Below, in pieces: positions 24,501 to 38,797 of a DNA stretch of 64,000 bases; the first letter of the stretch is position 1, and each line of letters opens with the position of its first letter. The position numbers and the translations under genes are program-made. The stretch spans positions 443,779-507,778 of the forward strand of contig NW_001799111.1 in assembly GCF_000165425.1 (NCBI RefSeq). Direction: 5' to 3'. This DNA is from Paramecium tetraurelia. Lineage: Eukaryota > Ciliophora > Oligohymenophorea > Peniculida > Parameciidae. The notes under the pieces were generated by a model that was given only the letters and a program-made list of their open reading frames with translations, was not told the origin of the DNA and ran no database searches.

Positions 24501-27500
24501 ATTTTCACTATCTGCAACTACAGTAAATTTGTATTCCATTCTTAAGTTTAAGACAGTAGCATCTTTTTAGAAGAGTAAATATCGAACATTGTCCTTGAGA
24601 AAATGAAAATAGGAAGCTTAATTGCCAAAAGGACTTTGATCAATTTGAATCTCTTATTATTTAAGCAGTAGAGAATTATGGTTATTTTTATCAGTTGAAA
24701 TAATACCTTATTCAAGCTAACTTTGAAGAGAACATGAAATAGAAGAGTCAATAAGAGCGTCCATTTCTATATCAGTAGGAGATAATGAATTAGCATTCAG
24801 ATAATCAATTAAATTGTTCGAACTTGGAGAAGGTAAAGATGTAGCTAGTTTTCCAAAGTTAATCTCTGAGCAAGAAGCTCTGCAAAATCTGGTGTTATCA
24901 GGTAAAGTACAAACACACCTTCCATTTAATAAGACTCTGTTACTATTACAAGTTAAACAGGTATTAACATTGCAAGTTAAACAATCCATAGGGCAGGATT
25001 ATATACATTGTCCTGTTTAATTCATTTCAAATCCTTATTTACATACACAAGCCAAGCCATTTTTGGATGGAAGTTAGTCATATTTAGTAAGGTCGCATGT
25101 TTGACATGTAGATTATGATGTACAAGTTAAACAAGTGACGTGACAAAGACTGCATATACCATTGTTTTCAAAGTATCCATCATCGCAAATGCATTAAAAA
25201 TTAGAAAAATGTCTATTCATTCCAGTCAAGCATGTTTTGCATTTAGTTCCATCTGCGAAAGTGTAACATTATTCACAGGGGCTTGTACAAGGTTTGCAAT
25301 CTGAATCATTCATCAAATTATCATAATAATTATCTTAACATATGCAAGTCGAACCAGAAAGTAAACGATGTTTTAAAGGATCACACTAATGGCATTCTGT
25401 GGGTAAATTCTAACATTTTTAACAAGTGTAATAACATTAGCTACAAGTAACACTTGCGCCGACCTAATAGTATCCGTCACCACATACGCAGACTTATGCG
25501 ACAGCAACACGGTTTGAACCAGCAACACAAGATGTACATTCATTTCCAGTTCCATTATCTATGCATTCTAAGCAAGGAGATATACACAAACTACACAATA
25601 CTACTCCAGTAGTTTCGTAATATCCACTATCACAAGGACATTTATTGTTAACAAGATCAATTACTCTGTGTTATCCCGTTTAGCAAGTAAGACATTGAGT
25701 ACCATCAGGTGGTGGTGATGCTTAAGAAACGATGCAAGATAAGCATGGAGCTATACATGGTGCACAGACTGGAGATGAGCTTTATGAAAAATGATTGGGG
25801 TTACAAACGCATTACTTACTTGCATTTAACGTTCTATTATCCCCTGCTCTGCATTCAGTACATTGAGTGCCATCTCCATTATTTTCACAATTATAGCATG
25901 TACTTTCACAAGCGATGCATGGAGTCACATTATCCATTTAATAGTAAGATGGTTTACAAACGCAGACTTAATTTTTGACTTGTCGATTTTAATTTGGAAG
26001 ACAAGTTGTACAATTTTCACCATCATTGGGATTACAATATTCACAAGGTACAACACAAGATAAACATTATAATTCACCGAGTGGCTGATAATATCCAGCA
26101 ACACAACTATAACAAAATGTTGGAAGAGTGACACATGACGCACAAGGACTCTAACAGCTTTAACAAGTTCCATCAGAATCTTCATAAAATCCGTAAGCAC
26201 AATCACATGTATTACCATTTAATACTCTCCCAACTGCACATGCTATGCACCTATCGCTTTACAACTCGCATTGGAAACAAGGAAAGGAGCAAGGTTAACA
26301 TACAAGATCTGTTCCAAAGTAACCATCTTAGCATTAGCATTTTTTGACAGGATCTCTGAATGTGGATGGTTTACATTAATCACAATCCAACTCATCCGTT
26401 AAACATGAAACACAATAAGAAGTACAAGCTTAACATACTAAATACCCGGCATCAAAAAATCCTATTTGACAAGGACAAGTTTTAGTGGTGTTATTAACAG
26501 CTCTATTATTATCAGGCAGACAGGTTACACATTAATTTCCATCATAGTTTACTCCATTACCATCTTTACCACTCAAACAAGTATAGCATGGTGAAACGCA
26601 AGCTGTACATATAAGTTAAGCATCAGAATAGTACAATCCATCATCACAAATACATTAGTTATTATATAAAGTTCTCAAATAAACATCAAAATCGCATGAA
26701 GTACAGTTTGTTGCTGAGGTTTAACAAGTTTTACATTATATGTCACAAGCATTACAAGTAGTGCCATCCAGATAAAATCCATTTTCACAACTTGTACATT
26801 AAGTAGGTACATCAACACATGTCTTACAATTAGCATCACAAATTAGGCACACACTGTCACCATTATTTTGATCATAATAATGAGGTAGACAAACACAAAC
26901 ATCACTAACGACACCTCTAAAATCACTTAAAAAGCAATCTACACAGGTTGACGTTGTTGTGGCACAGTTAAAACAAGGTGGAGTGCAGGGTAAACAAATA
27001 GTTCCACTTAGAAAATATTATGGAATGCAAGATAAGCAGACTGAATCTGAAGAACATTCAAAACAGGGCTATGTGCATGAATGACAAGTTTTATCAGTTC
27101 CAGATACAACTAAAAAATCTCCTGGAGCACATTCAGAACATTAAACATCTGCAGTTCCTGTACATTTGTAGCAAGTAGGATGACAGGCTTAACATGTTGA
27201 AGTATTATCCAGATAATAATGATATTAACAATCAACACATACTTCTACTTGTGATGGAGATTAGCAAACGGCACATGGAGGATGACATACTAAACAAACA
27301 CCAGAAGTTGTGACTGTGATATTATCTAAATACAATCCTGAACTGCATGTCAAGCAATTTGTAGTTGTGTCTTTGCATGTTGCACAATTGACGTTGCATG
27401 CTGACTCGCAAACGTGATTTGAAAGGTTAACATACATCAAATCAAAGCAAGTAGTGCAATGTGATGGATCTATCACACAACTTTAACAATTATCTGTGCA

Positions 27501-30500
27501 TATTAAATCGCAAACAAATGTAGTTTCATTTAATTTATAACCATCATAGCAAGATTAACAATTTGTTGTTGAAATTGTGCATGTTAAACAATTCGTATCA
27601 CAATCAGTTTGACACACATTTGTGGTTTTATTGAGATAAATTCCATCAAAACAAGAGGTACAAAGTGTTGGCTAGCTGAAGCAAGTTGCACAATTTGAAT
27701 CACAAACAACAGTGCATTTATTTGTACTTGTATCTAATTAAAATCCTGAAAAACATGTTAAACAATGGGTTGTGGTAATATCACAAGTTGCACAATTTGA
27801 ATTACATGTATTTACACATGTATTATTAGTTTCATTTAAGTAAGTTCCTGCTGGGCAACTTAAACAATTAGTTGTTGTTATCAAACAAGTAGCACAATTT
27901 ATATCACAAGAAGGTTGGCATATAAAGCTTGATTTATTAAAATACATCCCTGCATTACAAGTCTTGCATTTTATTGTAGTTACTTAACATGTCAAACAAT
28001 TTGCATCGCAAGTGTTTTAGCAAATATTATTTGATAAATTTAAGTAATAGTTGGTGTTACAAGTTAAACATCTAGTAGTTGTAGTTTAACATGTCAAACA
28101 ATTTGAGTCACAAGTGGATTAGCAAAGATTTGTAGTCTCATTTAAATACATGCCTGCATTACAAGTCAAGCAGTGCGTAGTTGTTGAGAGACAAGTTGCA
28201 CAAATAGCATCACATGTTGATGAGCATGTATGTGCTGATGAATTCATATACATTCCAATATTACAAGTTAAACAATAATTTGCATAAGTTTAGCATGTAG
28301 CACAATTAGCATCACAAGTATTCTAGCAGGTATTATTTGATAAATTCAACAAATTAGCTGGGAAACAAGTTAAACAATGATTGGTAGTTGTTTAACATGT
28401 GTCGCAATTTGGATCACAAGAAGATTAGCATTGATTATTAGATGGATTCAAATATTCTCCAGGGTTACAAGAGAGGCAATGAGTTGTAGTGGTTTAACAG
28501 GTCAAGCAAGTTGGGTCGCAACTTGCCGAGCATGTATTATTTGATAATAATAAATATTTTCCAGCTTAACAAGTTAGACAATAAGTAGTAGTGCCTTAAC
28601 AAGTATCACAAGTAGCATCGCAAGTGGATTGGCATACTTTTGTAGTTGAATTCAAATATTATCCAACAACGCAGGATACGCAATTGATTGTTGTGCCTGA
28701 ACAAGTAGCACAATTAGCATCACAAGTTGAATCACAATAATTTGTTAATGAATTAAAATATTTCCCAGAAGCACAAGTTAAACAATAATTTGTTAAATTT
28801 TGGCATGTCGCACAATTTGCATCGCAATTGGCATCACAATATTAAGTTGAAGGATTTTCATATAAACCAGGATTACATGTTAAGCAATGAGTAGTTGTTG
28901 TTTAGCAAGTAGCACAATTTGTATCGCAAGTAGATTAACATTAATGGCTTGATGGGTTTAAATACATTCCTGAATCGCATGTCAAACAATGAATTGTCGT
29001 ATCTTGACAAGTAGCACAATTTGGGTCGCAAGTAGATTAACATTGATTATTCGATACATTTAAATACATCAAGTCATAACAAGTAAGACAATTAACAGCA
29101 GTTGTTTCGCAGGTTTTACAATTTGAATCACATATGATATAACAAACTGTACCAGAACCTCTTAATTCCCAGCCACTCTGACATGAGAGGCACTCAGTTG
29201 TTAAAGTCTAACAAGTAGCACAATTTGAATCACAAGTAGATTGGCATTAATTATTTGATACATTTAAATATTATCCAACATTACACAACAAACAATATGT
29301 TGTTGTGCCTTAACAAGTTAAGCAATTACTATCACAGGTTGATTAGCATAAATTTGTGCTTGGATTTAAGTACATACCTGAATTACAAGTTAAACAATGA
29401 GTTGTAGTTGTTTGGCATGTTGCACAATTAGCATCGCAATTAGACTCACATATATTTGTTGCTTAATCCAAATACATTCCAATTGTACATGTTAAGCAAA
29501 ATGTTGATAGAGTCTAGCATGTCGCACAATTTGATTCACAAACAGATTAGCATTGATGATTAGATATATTTAAATAAGATCCTACATCACAAGTTAAACA
29601 ATAAGTGGGTGAGCTTGAACAGGTTAAGCAATTTAGATCACAAGAAGAAACACATTAGTTAGTTGATGTATTTATGGTATTCTCCTGAGTTACAAGTTTG
29701 ACAATGAGTTGTAGTATCAACACAAGTGAGGCAATTAATATCACAAGAAGACTAACATTGATGAGTAACTTCATTTAAGTACATTCCAGAGTTACATGTT
29801 AAACAATTGGTTTAAGTTGTTTAACATGTTAAACAATTTGAATCACAAACAAAAATACACTAAAAAGTAGTATTATCCAAAACAAAATTTGAGAAGCATT
29901 GTGTGCAATGAGTAGTTGTAATTGAACATTATTAGCAATTTGAATCACAGTTTGATGAGCATTAATGAGTGGATTCGTCTAAATAATATCCTGTGTCACA
30001 TGATAAACAATATGTAGTTGAATTTTAACAAGTCAAACAATTAGTATCACAACTCGATTAGCATTGATGGGTTGATAAATTTAAATAATTTCCTGAATCA
30101 CATGATAAACAATATATTATTGTAGACTAACAAGTTAAACAATTGCTATCGCAAGTTGATTAACATGAATGAGTTGATTCGTTTAAATAATTACCTGAAT
30201 CGCAAGACAAGCAGTAGGTTGTGGTATTTTAGCAAGTTGCGCAATTACTATCACAACTTGATGAGCATTGATGAGTTGATGAATTTAAATAATTACCAGA
30301 GTCACAGGATAAACAATAGGTTGTTGTATTTTAACAAGTCAAACAATTGCTATCACAACTTGATTAACATTAATTAGTTGATGAATTTAAATAATTTCCA
30401 GAATCACATGTTAAACACTGTGTGGTTGTAGTTTAACAAGTTTAGCAATTACTATCACAAGTAGATTAACATTGGTGAGTTGATAAATTTAAATAATTTC

Positions 30501-33500
30501 CTGAATCACAAGATAAACAATTAGTTGGTGTAGTCTAACAAGTCAAGCAATTACTATCACAAATTAACTCACATTAATGAGTTGATGAGTTTAATTAATA
30601 TCCAGAATCGCAGGATAAACAATATGTAGTTGAATTTTAACAAGTCAAACAATTAGTATCACAACTCGATTAGCATTGATGGGTTGATAAATTTAAATAA
30701 TTTCCTGAATCACATGATAAACAATATATTATTGTAGACTAACAAGTTAAACAATTGCTATCGCAAGTTGATTAACATGTATGAGTTGATTCGTTTAAAT
30801 AATTACCTGAATCGCAAGACAAGCAGTAGGTTGTTGTATTTTAACAAGTTGCACAATTACTATCACAATTTGATGAGCATTGATTAGTGGATGAATTTAA
30901 ATAATTACCAGAGTCACAGGATAAACAGTATGCAGTTGTATTTTAACAAGTCAGGCAATTGGAATCGCAACTTGATTAACATTGATTCGTTGACGAATTT
31001 AAATAATTCCCAGAATCACATGTTAAACAATATGTTGTTGTAGTTTAACAAGTTGCGCAATTACTATCGCAAGTTGATTAACATTGATGGGTTGATAAAT
31101 TTAAATAATTCCCAGAATCACAAGATAAACAATACGTTGTAGTAGTTAAACAAGTTGCGCAATTACTATCGCAACTTGATTGACATTAATTAGTTGATGA
31201 ATTTAAATAATTTCCAGAATCACATGTTAAACATTGTGTGGTTGTAGTTTAACATGTTTAGCAATTACTATCACAAGTAGATTAACATTGGTGAGTTAAT
31301 ATATTTAAATAATTTCCTGAATCACAAGATAAACAATTAGTTGGTGTAGTCTAACAAGTCAAGCAATTGCTATCACAAGTAAACACACATAAATGAGTTG
31401 TTGAGTTTAATGAATATCCAGAATCACAAGATAAGCAATATGTGGTTGAATTTTAACAGGTCAAACAATTAGTATCACAACTCGATTAACATCGATTTAT
31501 GGATTCATTTAAGTAATTGCCAGAATCACAAGTTAAACAATTGGTTGTTTTATTTAAACAAGTTGCACAATTACTATCACAACTTGATTAGCATTAATGA
31601 GTTGATTCGTTTAAATAATTACCTGAATCGCAAGATAAGCAGTAGGTTGTTGTATTTTAGCAAGTTGCGCAATTACTATCACAACTTGATGAGCATTGAT
31701 TAGTGGATGAATTTAAATAATTACCAGAGTCACAAGATAAACAGTATGTAGTTGTATTTTAACAAGTCAGGCAATTGCTATCACAGCTTGATTAGCATTA
31801 ATGAGTTCCTACATTTAACAACTAACCCGTATCACATGATATACAAAATGTTGTCGTCGTTTAACAGGTCAAACAATTGCTATCACAACTTGATGAGCAT
31901 TAATGAGTTGATGAATTTAAAAAATTACCAGAGTCACAAGACAAACAATATGTTGTTGTGTTTTAACAAGTCAGGCAATTGCTATCGCAACTGGATTGGC
32001 ATTAATGATTTGAAGAATTTAAAATAATTACCAGAATCACAAGATACACAATATGTTGTTGTATTTTGACAAGTCAAACAATTGCTATCACAGCTTGATT
32101 CGCATTAATGAGTTGATGAATTTAAATATTTACCAGAATCACAAGATAAGCAATGAGTTGATGTAGTCTAGCAAGTTAGACAATTACTATCACAAGTTAA
32201 CTCACATTAATGAGTTGTTGCATTCAATGTATTGCCAGAATCACACGATAAACAATATATTGTTGTGTTTTAACAAGTCAAGCAATTACTATCACAACTT
32301 GGTTAGCAAAAATGAGTGAATAAATTCAAATAATTACCTGTATCACAAGTTATGCAATATGTAGTTGTCGTCTAACAAGTGGAGCAATTGCTATCACAGC
32401 TTGATTCGCATTAATGAGTTGATGAATTTAAATAATTTCCTGAATCACATGTTAAACATTACGTGGTTGTATTTTGACAAGTCAAACAATTACTATCACA
32501 ATTTGACTAGCACTAATGAGTTGATGAATTTAAATAATTGCCTGAATCGCAAGTTAAGCAATATGTCGTTGTGGTCTAACAGGTTGCACAATTACTATCA
32601 CAATTCGATTAGCACTAATAAGTTGATGAATTTAAATAATTTCCTATATCACAAGTTAAACACTATATGGTGGTGTTTTAACAAGTCAAGCAATTACTAT
32701 CACAATTTGACTAGCACTAATGAGTTGATGAATTTAAATAACTACCTGAATTACAAGTCAAGCAATAAGTAGTTGTAGTTTAACAAGTTGCACAATTACT
32801 ATCACAACTCGATTAACATTAATGAGTTAATGAATTCAAATAATTACCTGCATCACACGTTAAGCAATATGTTGTTGTCGTCTAACAAGTTAAACAATTG
32901 CTATCGCAGCTTGATTCGCATTAATGTATTGATGAATTTAAATATTTACCAGAATCACAAGATAAGCAATGAGTTGATGTAGTCTAGCAAGTTAGACAAT
33001 TACTATCACAAATTAACTCACATTAATGAGTTGTTGCATTCAATGCATAGCCAGAATCACACGATAGACAATATTTTGTTGTAGTCTAACAAGTCAAGCA
33101 ATTGCTATCACAGCTTGATTAGCATTAATGATTTGACTCATTTAAATATTATCCTGTATCACAAGAAATACAATATATTGTTGTAGTCTAACAAGTCAAG
33201 CAATTACTGTCACAACTTGATTAGCATTAATGAGAGGACGAATTTAAATATTTACCCGAGTCACATGAAGTACATGTTGTTGTTTTTTCAAAACAGGTAG
33301 CACAGTTTGAATCGCAATTCAATTAGCAAATATTTAATGATTCATTTAAATACATATTTGATGCACATGATAAGCAATGATTATAATATAATAAACACGT
33401 TTAACAGTTTTCGTAACAACTATTAACACAAGTGCTATCTACTGAATTTATATATAAAGGGCAAGTATCTACACAATTCTCCTGGTTTTTGAATTTTGGT

Positions 33501-33802
33501 GGATCACATGATACGCATGTATTACTTGTAGTATCCAAATATTTATTTTAGAGTATATTGCATTTCGTGCAATAATTGGAGTTATTTTAGCATTCTAAAC
33601 AGTTTACATCACAATTCAAGCATGTACTGCCAGACAAATACCAACCTTATATGCAATTATCGCAAGTTGTCCCATCAGAACATGTTGCACATTCAGTAAG
33701 GCAATTTAAACAGCCTCCTAATCCATCATCATATTATTAAGATGTACATTAACTGTATACTTAAGTAATCAGAATTAAAATACTTAAAAACAAAGTATTC
33801 AT
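15323..33802 (-). CDS. giant cysteine-repeat GPS/multi-TM surface protein (about 6,100 aa)
   Basis: Starts at ATG 33802 with a signal peptide (MNTLFLSILILITQVYSQC) and ends at TGA 15325-15323. In order: a first cysteine-rich block; a 59-unit array of a 34-residue six-cysteine repeat (about 33350-27340); more CxxC-rich furin/TNFR-like modules to about 24900; a low-cysteine region (24720-22220); a second cysteine-rich block (22200-20050) with CLCNDGYYDDGVS-type modules; a long region (20050-16760) where REJ/PKD-type domains are expected; an N-S-T run near 17110-17165; a GPS-like motif (16620-16750); one membrane segment (about 16520-16450); a charged loop; and about four more membrane segments (15900-15340). 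Two C-terminal introns are firm: 15904-15929 and 15560-15585 (26 nt each). Others upstream are not mapped. The layout recalls polycystin-1/REJ receptors; no PLAT domain or channel pore was found. Two units of the array are 103 bp, so the frame as given is not continuous. Confidence 0.85.
27340..33350 (-). repeat. 102-bp tandem array, 59 units, coding
   Basis: Marker positions (the CAATT of the CDSNC codons) recur every 102 bp from 27385 to 33303: 58 intervals, of which 56 are exactly 102 and two are 103 (29629-29732 and 31976-32079). Each unit encodes 34 residues with cysteines spaced C-x3-C-x2-C-x6-C-x2-C-x12-C, typified by CDSNCQTCQTTTTQCLTC and an SGNYLNSSTNQCQSS second half. Units between 30.0 and 33.2 kb are the most alike, and longer blocks of 6 and 8 units are repeated there. 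Units toward 27.4 kb are more diverged. The spacing resembles furin-like or growth-factor-receptor cysteine modules but is shorter. Confidence 0.95.
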
Positions 33803-34373
33803 ATTTTATAAATATTTTTAAAGAGGTTTGCTTAGAAAATTATTTATACATTCAATAAAGATATATTAGATTCTTAAAACTTTATAATTAGAGAATAAGT
33901 AGTAAATCTATATTCAAAATATTGTATAAAATTCATTAATTAATTAATTTTATGAATCATGTTTTAGAGTTTGATAAATTAATCTTTAAAAACCGCATTT
34001 CTTTTTATAATGTTCAAAGGATAATTTATTATTCTGTAGAAGTTAGTAAAATCTTATCGAATAGATTTAATGAATTTTCTAAGATTTTAAGACTTTTAAA
34101 ATTTGCAGATTTATACAATTCAAAGAAAAATTGTAAGTTATTCATTTTTTGGTAAAAAAAATATGAAATTTCTAAAATGCAAAGCTATAATTTAAAATTA
34201 AAATTTTATTTTCCACAGGTTTAGTTGTCTGAAATTTATATATTTGTCTACAGCCAATAATTTGACTAATAAGTTGAAAGCATAATGGTTTGGAAATTCA
34301 AATAAAGATAATAGTTTGTAAAACAGCTTTATTGATGCTCTACCACTATGTCATAGAGGTTATTGAAATAATA
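33803..34373. other. upstream region of the giant gene, with a chance-length ORF
   Basis: 571 bp between the giant gene's start and the SmD2 stop. It presumably holds the giant gene's promoter. A plus-strand frame from ATG 33952 to TGA 34333-34335 is open for 127 codons under the ciliate code. It has no recognisable motif, and its length is within what chance allows in such sequence, so I do not call it a gene. Confidence 0.4.
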
Positions 34374-34809
34374 TCACTTTAGATTTCTCAAAGTATAAAT
34401 TACAGAATCCCCTCTTAAAAACATTTTTGGAATATAGTAAAATATAATTTTATATTGGTTTTAAATCTTTCTTTATTTGTAGCATGGGCTTTTTCCCTTT
34501 GTTTCCTTTGATATTTCTATCCACATTTCAGTTAGATTCTCAAGAATCTTAATTGTTTATATAAGATAGATATACCATATTCATATGTCTATCGAAAGCT
34601 TTAACTCTTCCTAAATGCTTTCTATTATTTCTTAGCTCTAAAAAAGCTTGAGTATTATGATTCATAGTAATTGTTAATAATCCAAACGGTCCTTTTTCCA
34701 GTGTTGCTTCTTCAGCTGTTCGCTTCTGCGTTTCACCCTTTTAACAATAATTTGATTATAATAAAATATTTATTCTTATATTTTATTAGATAGATTATCT
34801 AATTTACAT
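34374..34809 (-). CDS. SNRPD2: small nuclear ribonucleoprotein SmD2
   Basis: The Sm1 motif is clear: TITMNHNTQAFLELRNNRKHLGRVKAFDRHMNM. This is followed after a 28-nt intron (34548-34575) by ILENLTEMWIEISKETKGK, and then by the Sm2 strand YIPKMFLRGDSVIYTLRN before TGA 34376-34374. SmD2 pairs with SmD1 in the heptameric ring on U1, U2, U4 and U5 snRNAs and so serves pre-mRNA splicing, which is heavily used in this intron-rich genome. The region between the Sm1 and Sm2 motifs keeps the length expected for D2. The N-terminus is uncertain: the frame is open back to ATG 34899, and the ATG at 34809 is only one choice. A further intron may be hidden there. Confidence 0.92.
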
Positions 34810-34955
34810 GTAGCAATGAACATTTGAAATATACTTAATAAGCTAAGCACTTGAATACATAAAATTCTTAGATAGTAGAATTTCTTTAATATTAACCATT
34901 TTGAATTTTGAGTTCACTTCAAATTATTAAATACCCACTAATATATAATAATCTA

Positions 34956-36121
<1,166 letters not shown>

Positions 36122-36547
36122 TCTTAAATTTGTTGCAAGGTAGTCTATTAATTCAGAGAACTTTAAAATTCTTGTTTTTCTGTTTTCATAAAATCACATA
36201 AATTTCCCATTTCAATTTTTTAATAATTATAAAACTCAAAATAAATAACTCAAAATTTTATTTTTCTCTTTACAATATTAATAAATTTTACTCAAAAGCA
36301 ATATAATAATACCTTATAACTTGATATAATTAATTCTAATTTGAATAGATTTGTCATTTCTAACTAATCTAATCTTCTTCTTCAAATATTCTGGACAAAG
36401 ACTGATCTGTTTTAATAAGAAATAAATCCTATTATTATTGATATAATTGTAATATTAACAAACTTCCAATTTTTAAGTCATTTAATTCTTCCTTAATTAT
36501 TCATTCTTAAGGTAATAATAAGTATAATGTTATCAATAAATATAATA
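36122..36547. other. intergenic / possible 5' exon of the kinase
   Basis: 426 bp between the provisional kinase start and the stop of the next minus-strand gene. The first 90 bp may be coding for the kinase N-terminus (ENRKTRILKFSELIDYLATN lies in the kinase frame). The remainder is A+T-rich with no recognisable feature. Confidence 0.4.
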
Positions 36548-37332
36548 TCATTTTTTGTCCTTTTTCTATCTTTTTATCTGTACTAAAGGTCTTAAACCTT
36601 CTTGCCATTATATTGTGGACATTTTAGTACCTGGCACAAACATATGTCTTACGTGCTAAATATTTTTCTCATTAAATTTCATTGAATATTAAGGGTAATG
36701 AGTATCTGGATCAAAAGCTTTTATTTTATATGATTAACAATTACCACTATATGTTAGTTTAGATAATTTATTTCCACTAATGCTAAGAGACTTCCTTTTT
36801 TATACTTCTTCCTTATAATTAGGCAAAAATTCAGGAAAAAAATCTTTCCTTTTGGTTTTCGGCACAGTAGTCCAATTGCGTTCTTTTTCAACAAGACTTT
36901 TATCAGTTTTAGCATAGGACCTAAGACCAGTTTCAAATTCTGCTTGACTTATGTGGGGAGTAGGTCCTATTCTACCCTTCACCAAATGTAAAATCGAAGA
37001 AGAATTTCCTGTGTAATTGACATCTCTGGAAAGATGTCTTTCTTTTTAAGACTCAATTTTTTGATCTCCTCTTGAAAAAACTTGATTAGGAATCCGAGCT
37101 AACTTTGATGTCATTTCTGCCTATTGTCAAACAACTAATTTACATTATCCATGTTTCTTAACTGAAGCACAAACTCAATATCTTTTTCTGTGATGTATGG
37201 TTCTGCTAAAAAATGGCTATAATAATTAACGTTTCTAGGGATTCCATGCTTTTCAGGAGTTTTATGAGTTTAGGATTTTCCTGGTTTTGGAATGGTAGAA
37301 TGAGAGACGCTCTTTGCTACTTAGTTTTTCAT
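36548..37332 (-). CDS. conserved-looking protein of unknown function
   Basis: 253 residues with one intron, 37121-37143 (23 nt). The sequence is basic and proline-containing, with GIPRNVNYYSHFLAEPYITE, RIGPTPHISQAEFETGLRSY and TTVPKTKRKDFFPEFLP among its more ordered stretches. The C-terminus is strongly basic (VQIKRQKKDKK). No membrane segment, zinc site or enzyme motif is visible. Short Pro-Gly and aromatic motifs of this type are common in ciliary or cytoskeletal proteins, but I do not recognise the family. It is divergent from the MORN-repeat gene; their starts are 168 bp apart. Confidence 0.8.
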
Positions 37333-37500
37333 ATTTTTAATAATTATTAATTTAATACTTTTATATTAGAAATATTAAATAAGAAAGAATCTCGAATAAT
37401 TTTCACTGTTATGAATCAACAACTTGAATAATAATACATAAACCTATGTTTTTATATTAATAAATATAATATATAATTGAAAGTTAATACTCTTTATTCA
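37333..37500. promoter_or_regulatory. bidirectional promoter interval (inferred)
   Basis: 168 bp between divergent start codons at 37332 (minus) and 37501 (plus). No specific element was recognised; the assignment rests on position only. Confidence 0.4.
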
Positions 37501-38797
37501 ATGGGCTAATGCTGTTTAGGGTATTAAGGATAAGAAAGGAAATGCCAAATTATTTTGTAAACTTAGATCCAAAATACAATTATTTCTGAACAAGATCTGA
37601 ACTACATTAATTAAATTAAACTTATACAAGGTAATAGATATTAACCTACATTAGCTTGTGTTAGAGGCTATTTAGTAAGAAAAAGATTATAAGGCTTAAT
37701 CAAAAAATTGAAAGAAAAAAATATTTTAATGAAGGAAAAGAAATACAACTCTAATGAGTTAAGTTTCAATGACTCTACACCATTTTAGGACACTAAACCA
37801 TCTTAGACTACAAAATTGGAATGCTTACAAGCAGAAAAAATAAAACTATTGGACAAAGTACCTGATTATTTAGTTAATAGAGTGAATAAGGTAATATGAC
37901 ACTTTATTTTTAATTTAAAGATTCTATAATAATATACATCATTTAATTATGATAATGAAGAAGAGAATAAATTTAATTTTCAGATCCATCAATTGAATGA
38001 TGGTTGCATTTATTAAGGACAGTGGAAAAATGGGTACTATAAATAATAATTTTTGTGAGATTGAAACATGGTTGTGGTAGACAATTTTGGCTTAATGGTT
38101 CATATTATGAAGGATATTGGGCTGATAACATGTTCCAAGGAAGAGGTAGGTTAATAAAATTGGATGGTGACATTTATTAAGGAGAATTCAAAAATAATAA
38201 GGCTTCAGGAAAAGTTAAAGTAATTTAGTATGTAGGGAACTCTTTACAGCATTGAAGGTCTTAAATATGAAGGATAATGGGAAGACAATGTAAAAAATGG
38301 TTATGGTACCGAAATATGGTGTGATGGATCTGTGTATGAGGGTTATTATAAAAATGGTCTCAAAAATGGATAAGGAACATTTAAATGGGCTGATGGATCT
38401 GTCTACAATGGTGAATTTGTTAATGGAAATATTGAAGGAGAAGGCGAATTCAAATGGGAGGATGGTAGAATTTATAGTGGTTAATGGAAGAACAATTAAA
38501 TGGATGGTTAAGGAGTAAATTGTTTTTTTTATTTTAGATTTTCCAATGGCCAGATAATAGAAAATATTTAGGTAGCTATTAGAATGGGGTTAAAGAAGGG
38601 TTTGGATCATTCGAATGGCCAGATGGCAGAGTAAGTTTCATATTTTATCTAAGATATATAAAGGTCAGTGGTTAAATAACAAACAGCATGGATTTGGAAC
38701 CTATTTAGGATCGAATGGAATAGAAAAGGAAGGAGAATGGGCTGAAGGTAAACTAGTGCGTTGGTAAAAGAATAAGAACCGAATTTAAGACTCTTGA
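37501..38797 (+). CDS. MORN-repeat protein with acylation-type N-terminus
   Basis: 390 residues. Five introns: 37891-37920, 38034-38059, 38228-38249, 38515-38537 and 38631-38653 (30, 26, 22, 23, 23 nt). The N-terminus MGQCCLGYQG is a good N-myristoylation plus palmitoylation signal. A possible IQ-like helix follows (ACVRGYLVRKRLQGLIKKL). The C-terminal two-thirds are about nine MORN repeats (YEGQWEDNVKNGYGTEIW, YEGYYKNGLKNGQGTFKW and similar). MORN arrays bind membranes or scaffold cortical and ciliary structures, so a cortex or membrane location is likely. No catalytic domain such as a PIP5K or a methyltransferase follows the repeats. Confidence 0.92.

Noticed and set aside
30156-32982. Plus-strand ORFs of 60-135 residues rich in Asn/His/Tyr
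   Set aside because: They are antisense shadows of the 102-bp repeat, repeating with it and ending at the 103-bp units. The minus-strand reading has the cysteine pattern and signal peptide.
27340-33350. CRISPR-like regular array
   Set aside because: The whole unit is conserved, with no variable spacers, and the array encodes a continuous cysteine-rich protein in a eukaryote.
33952-34335. 127-codon plus-strand ORF upstream of the giant gene
   Set aside because: No motif. With TGA as the only stop, an open frame of this size is not rare in A+T-rich non-coding DNA. Kept only as a note in the intergenic entry.
34440-34500. A retained internal eliminated sequence or non-canonical intron in SmD2
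   Set aside because: I first read this stretch in the wrong frame. In the frame of the Trp-containing MW segment it runs straight into the Sm2 motif, so nothing needs removing.
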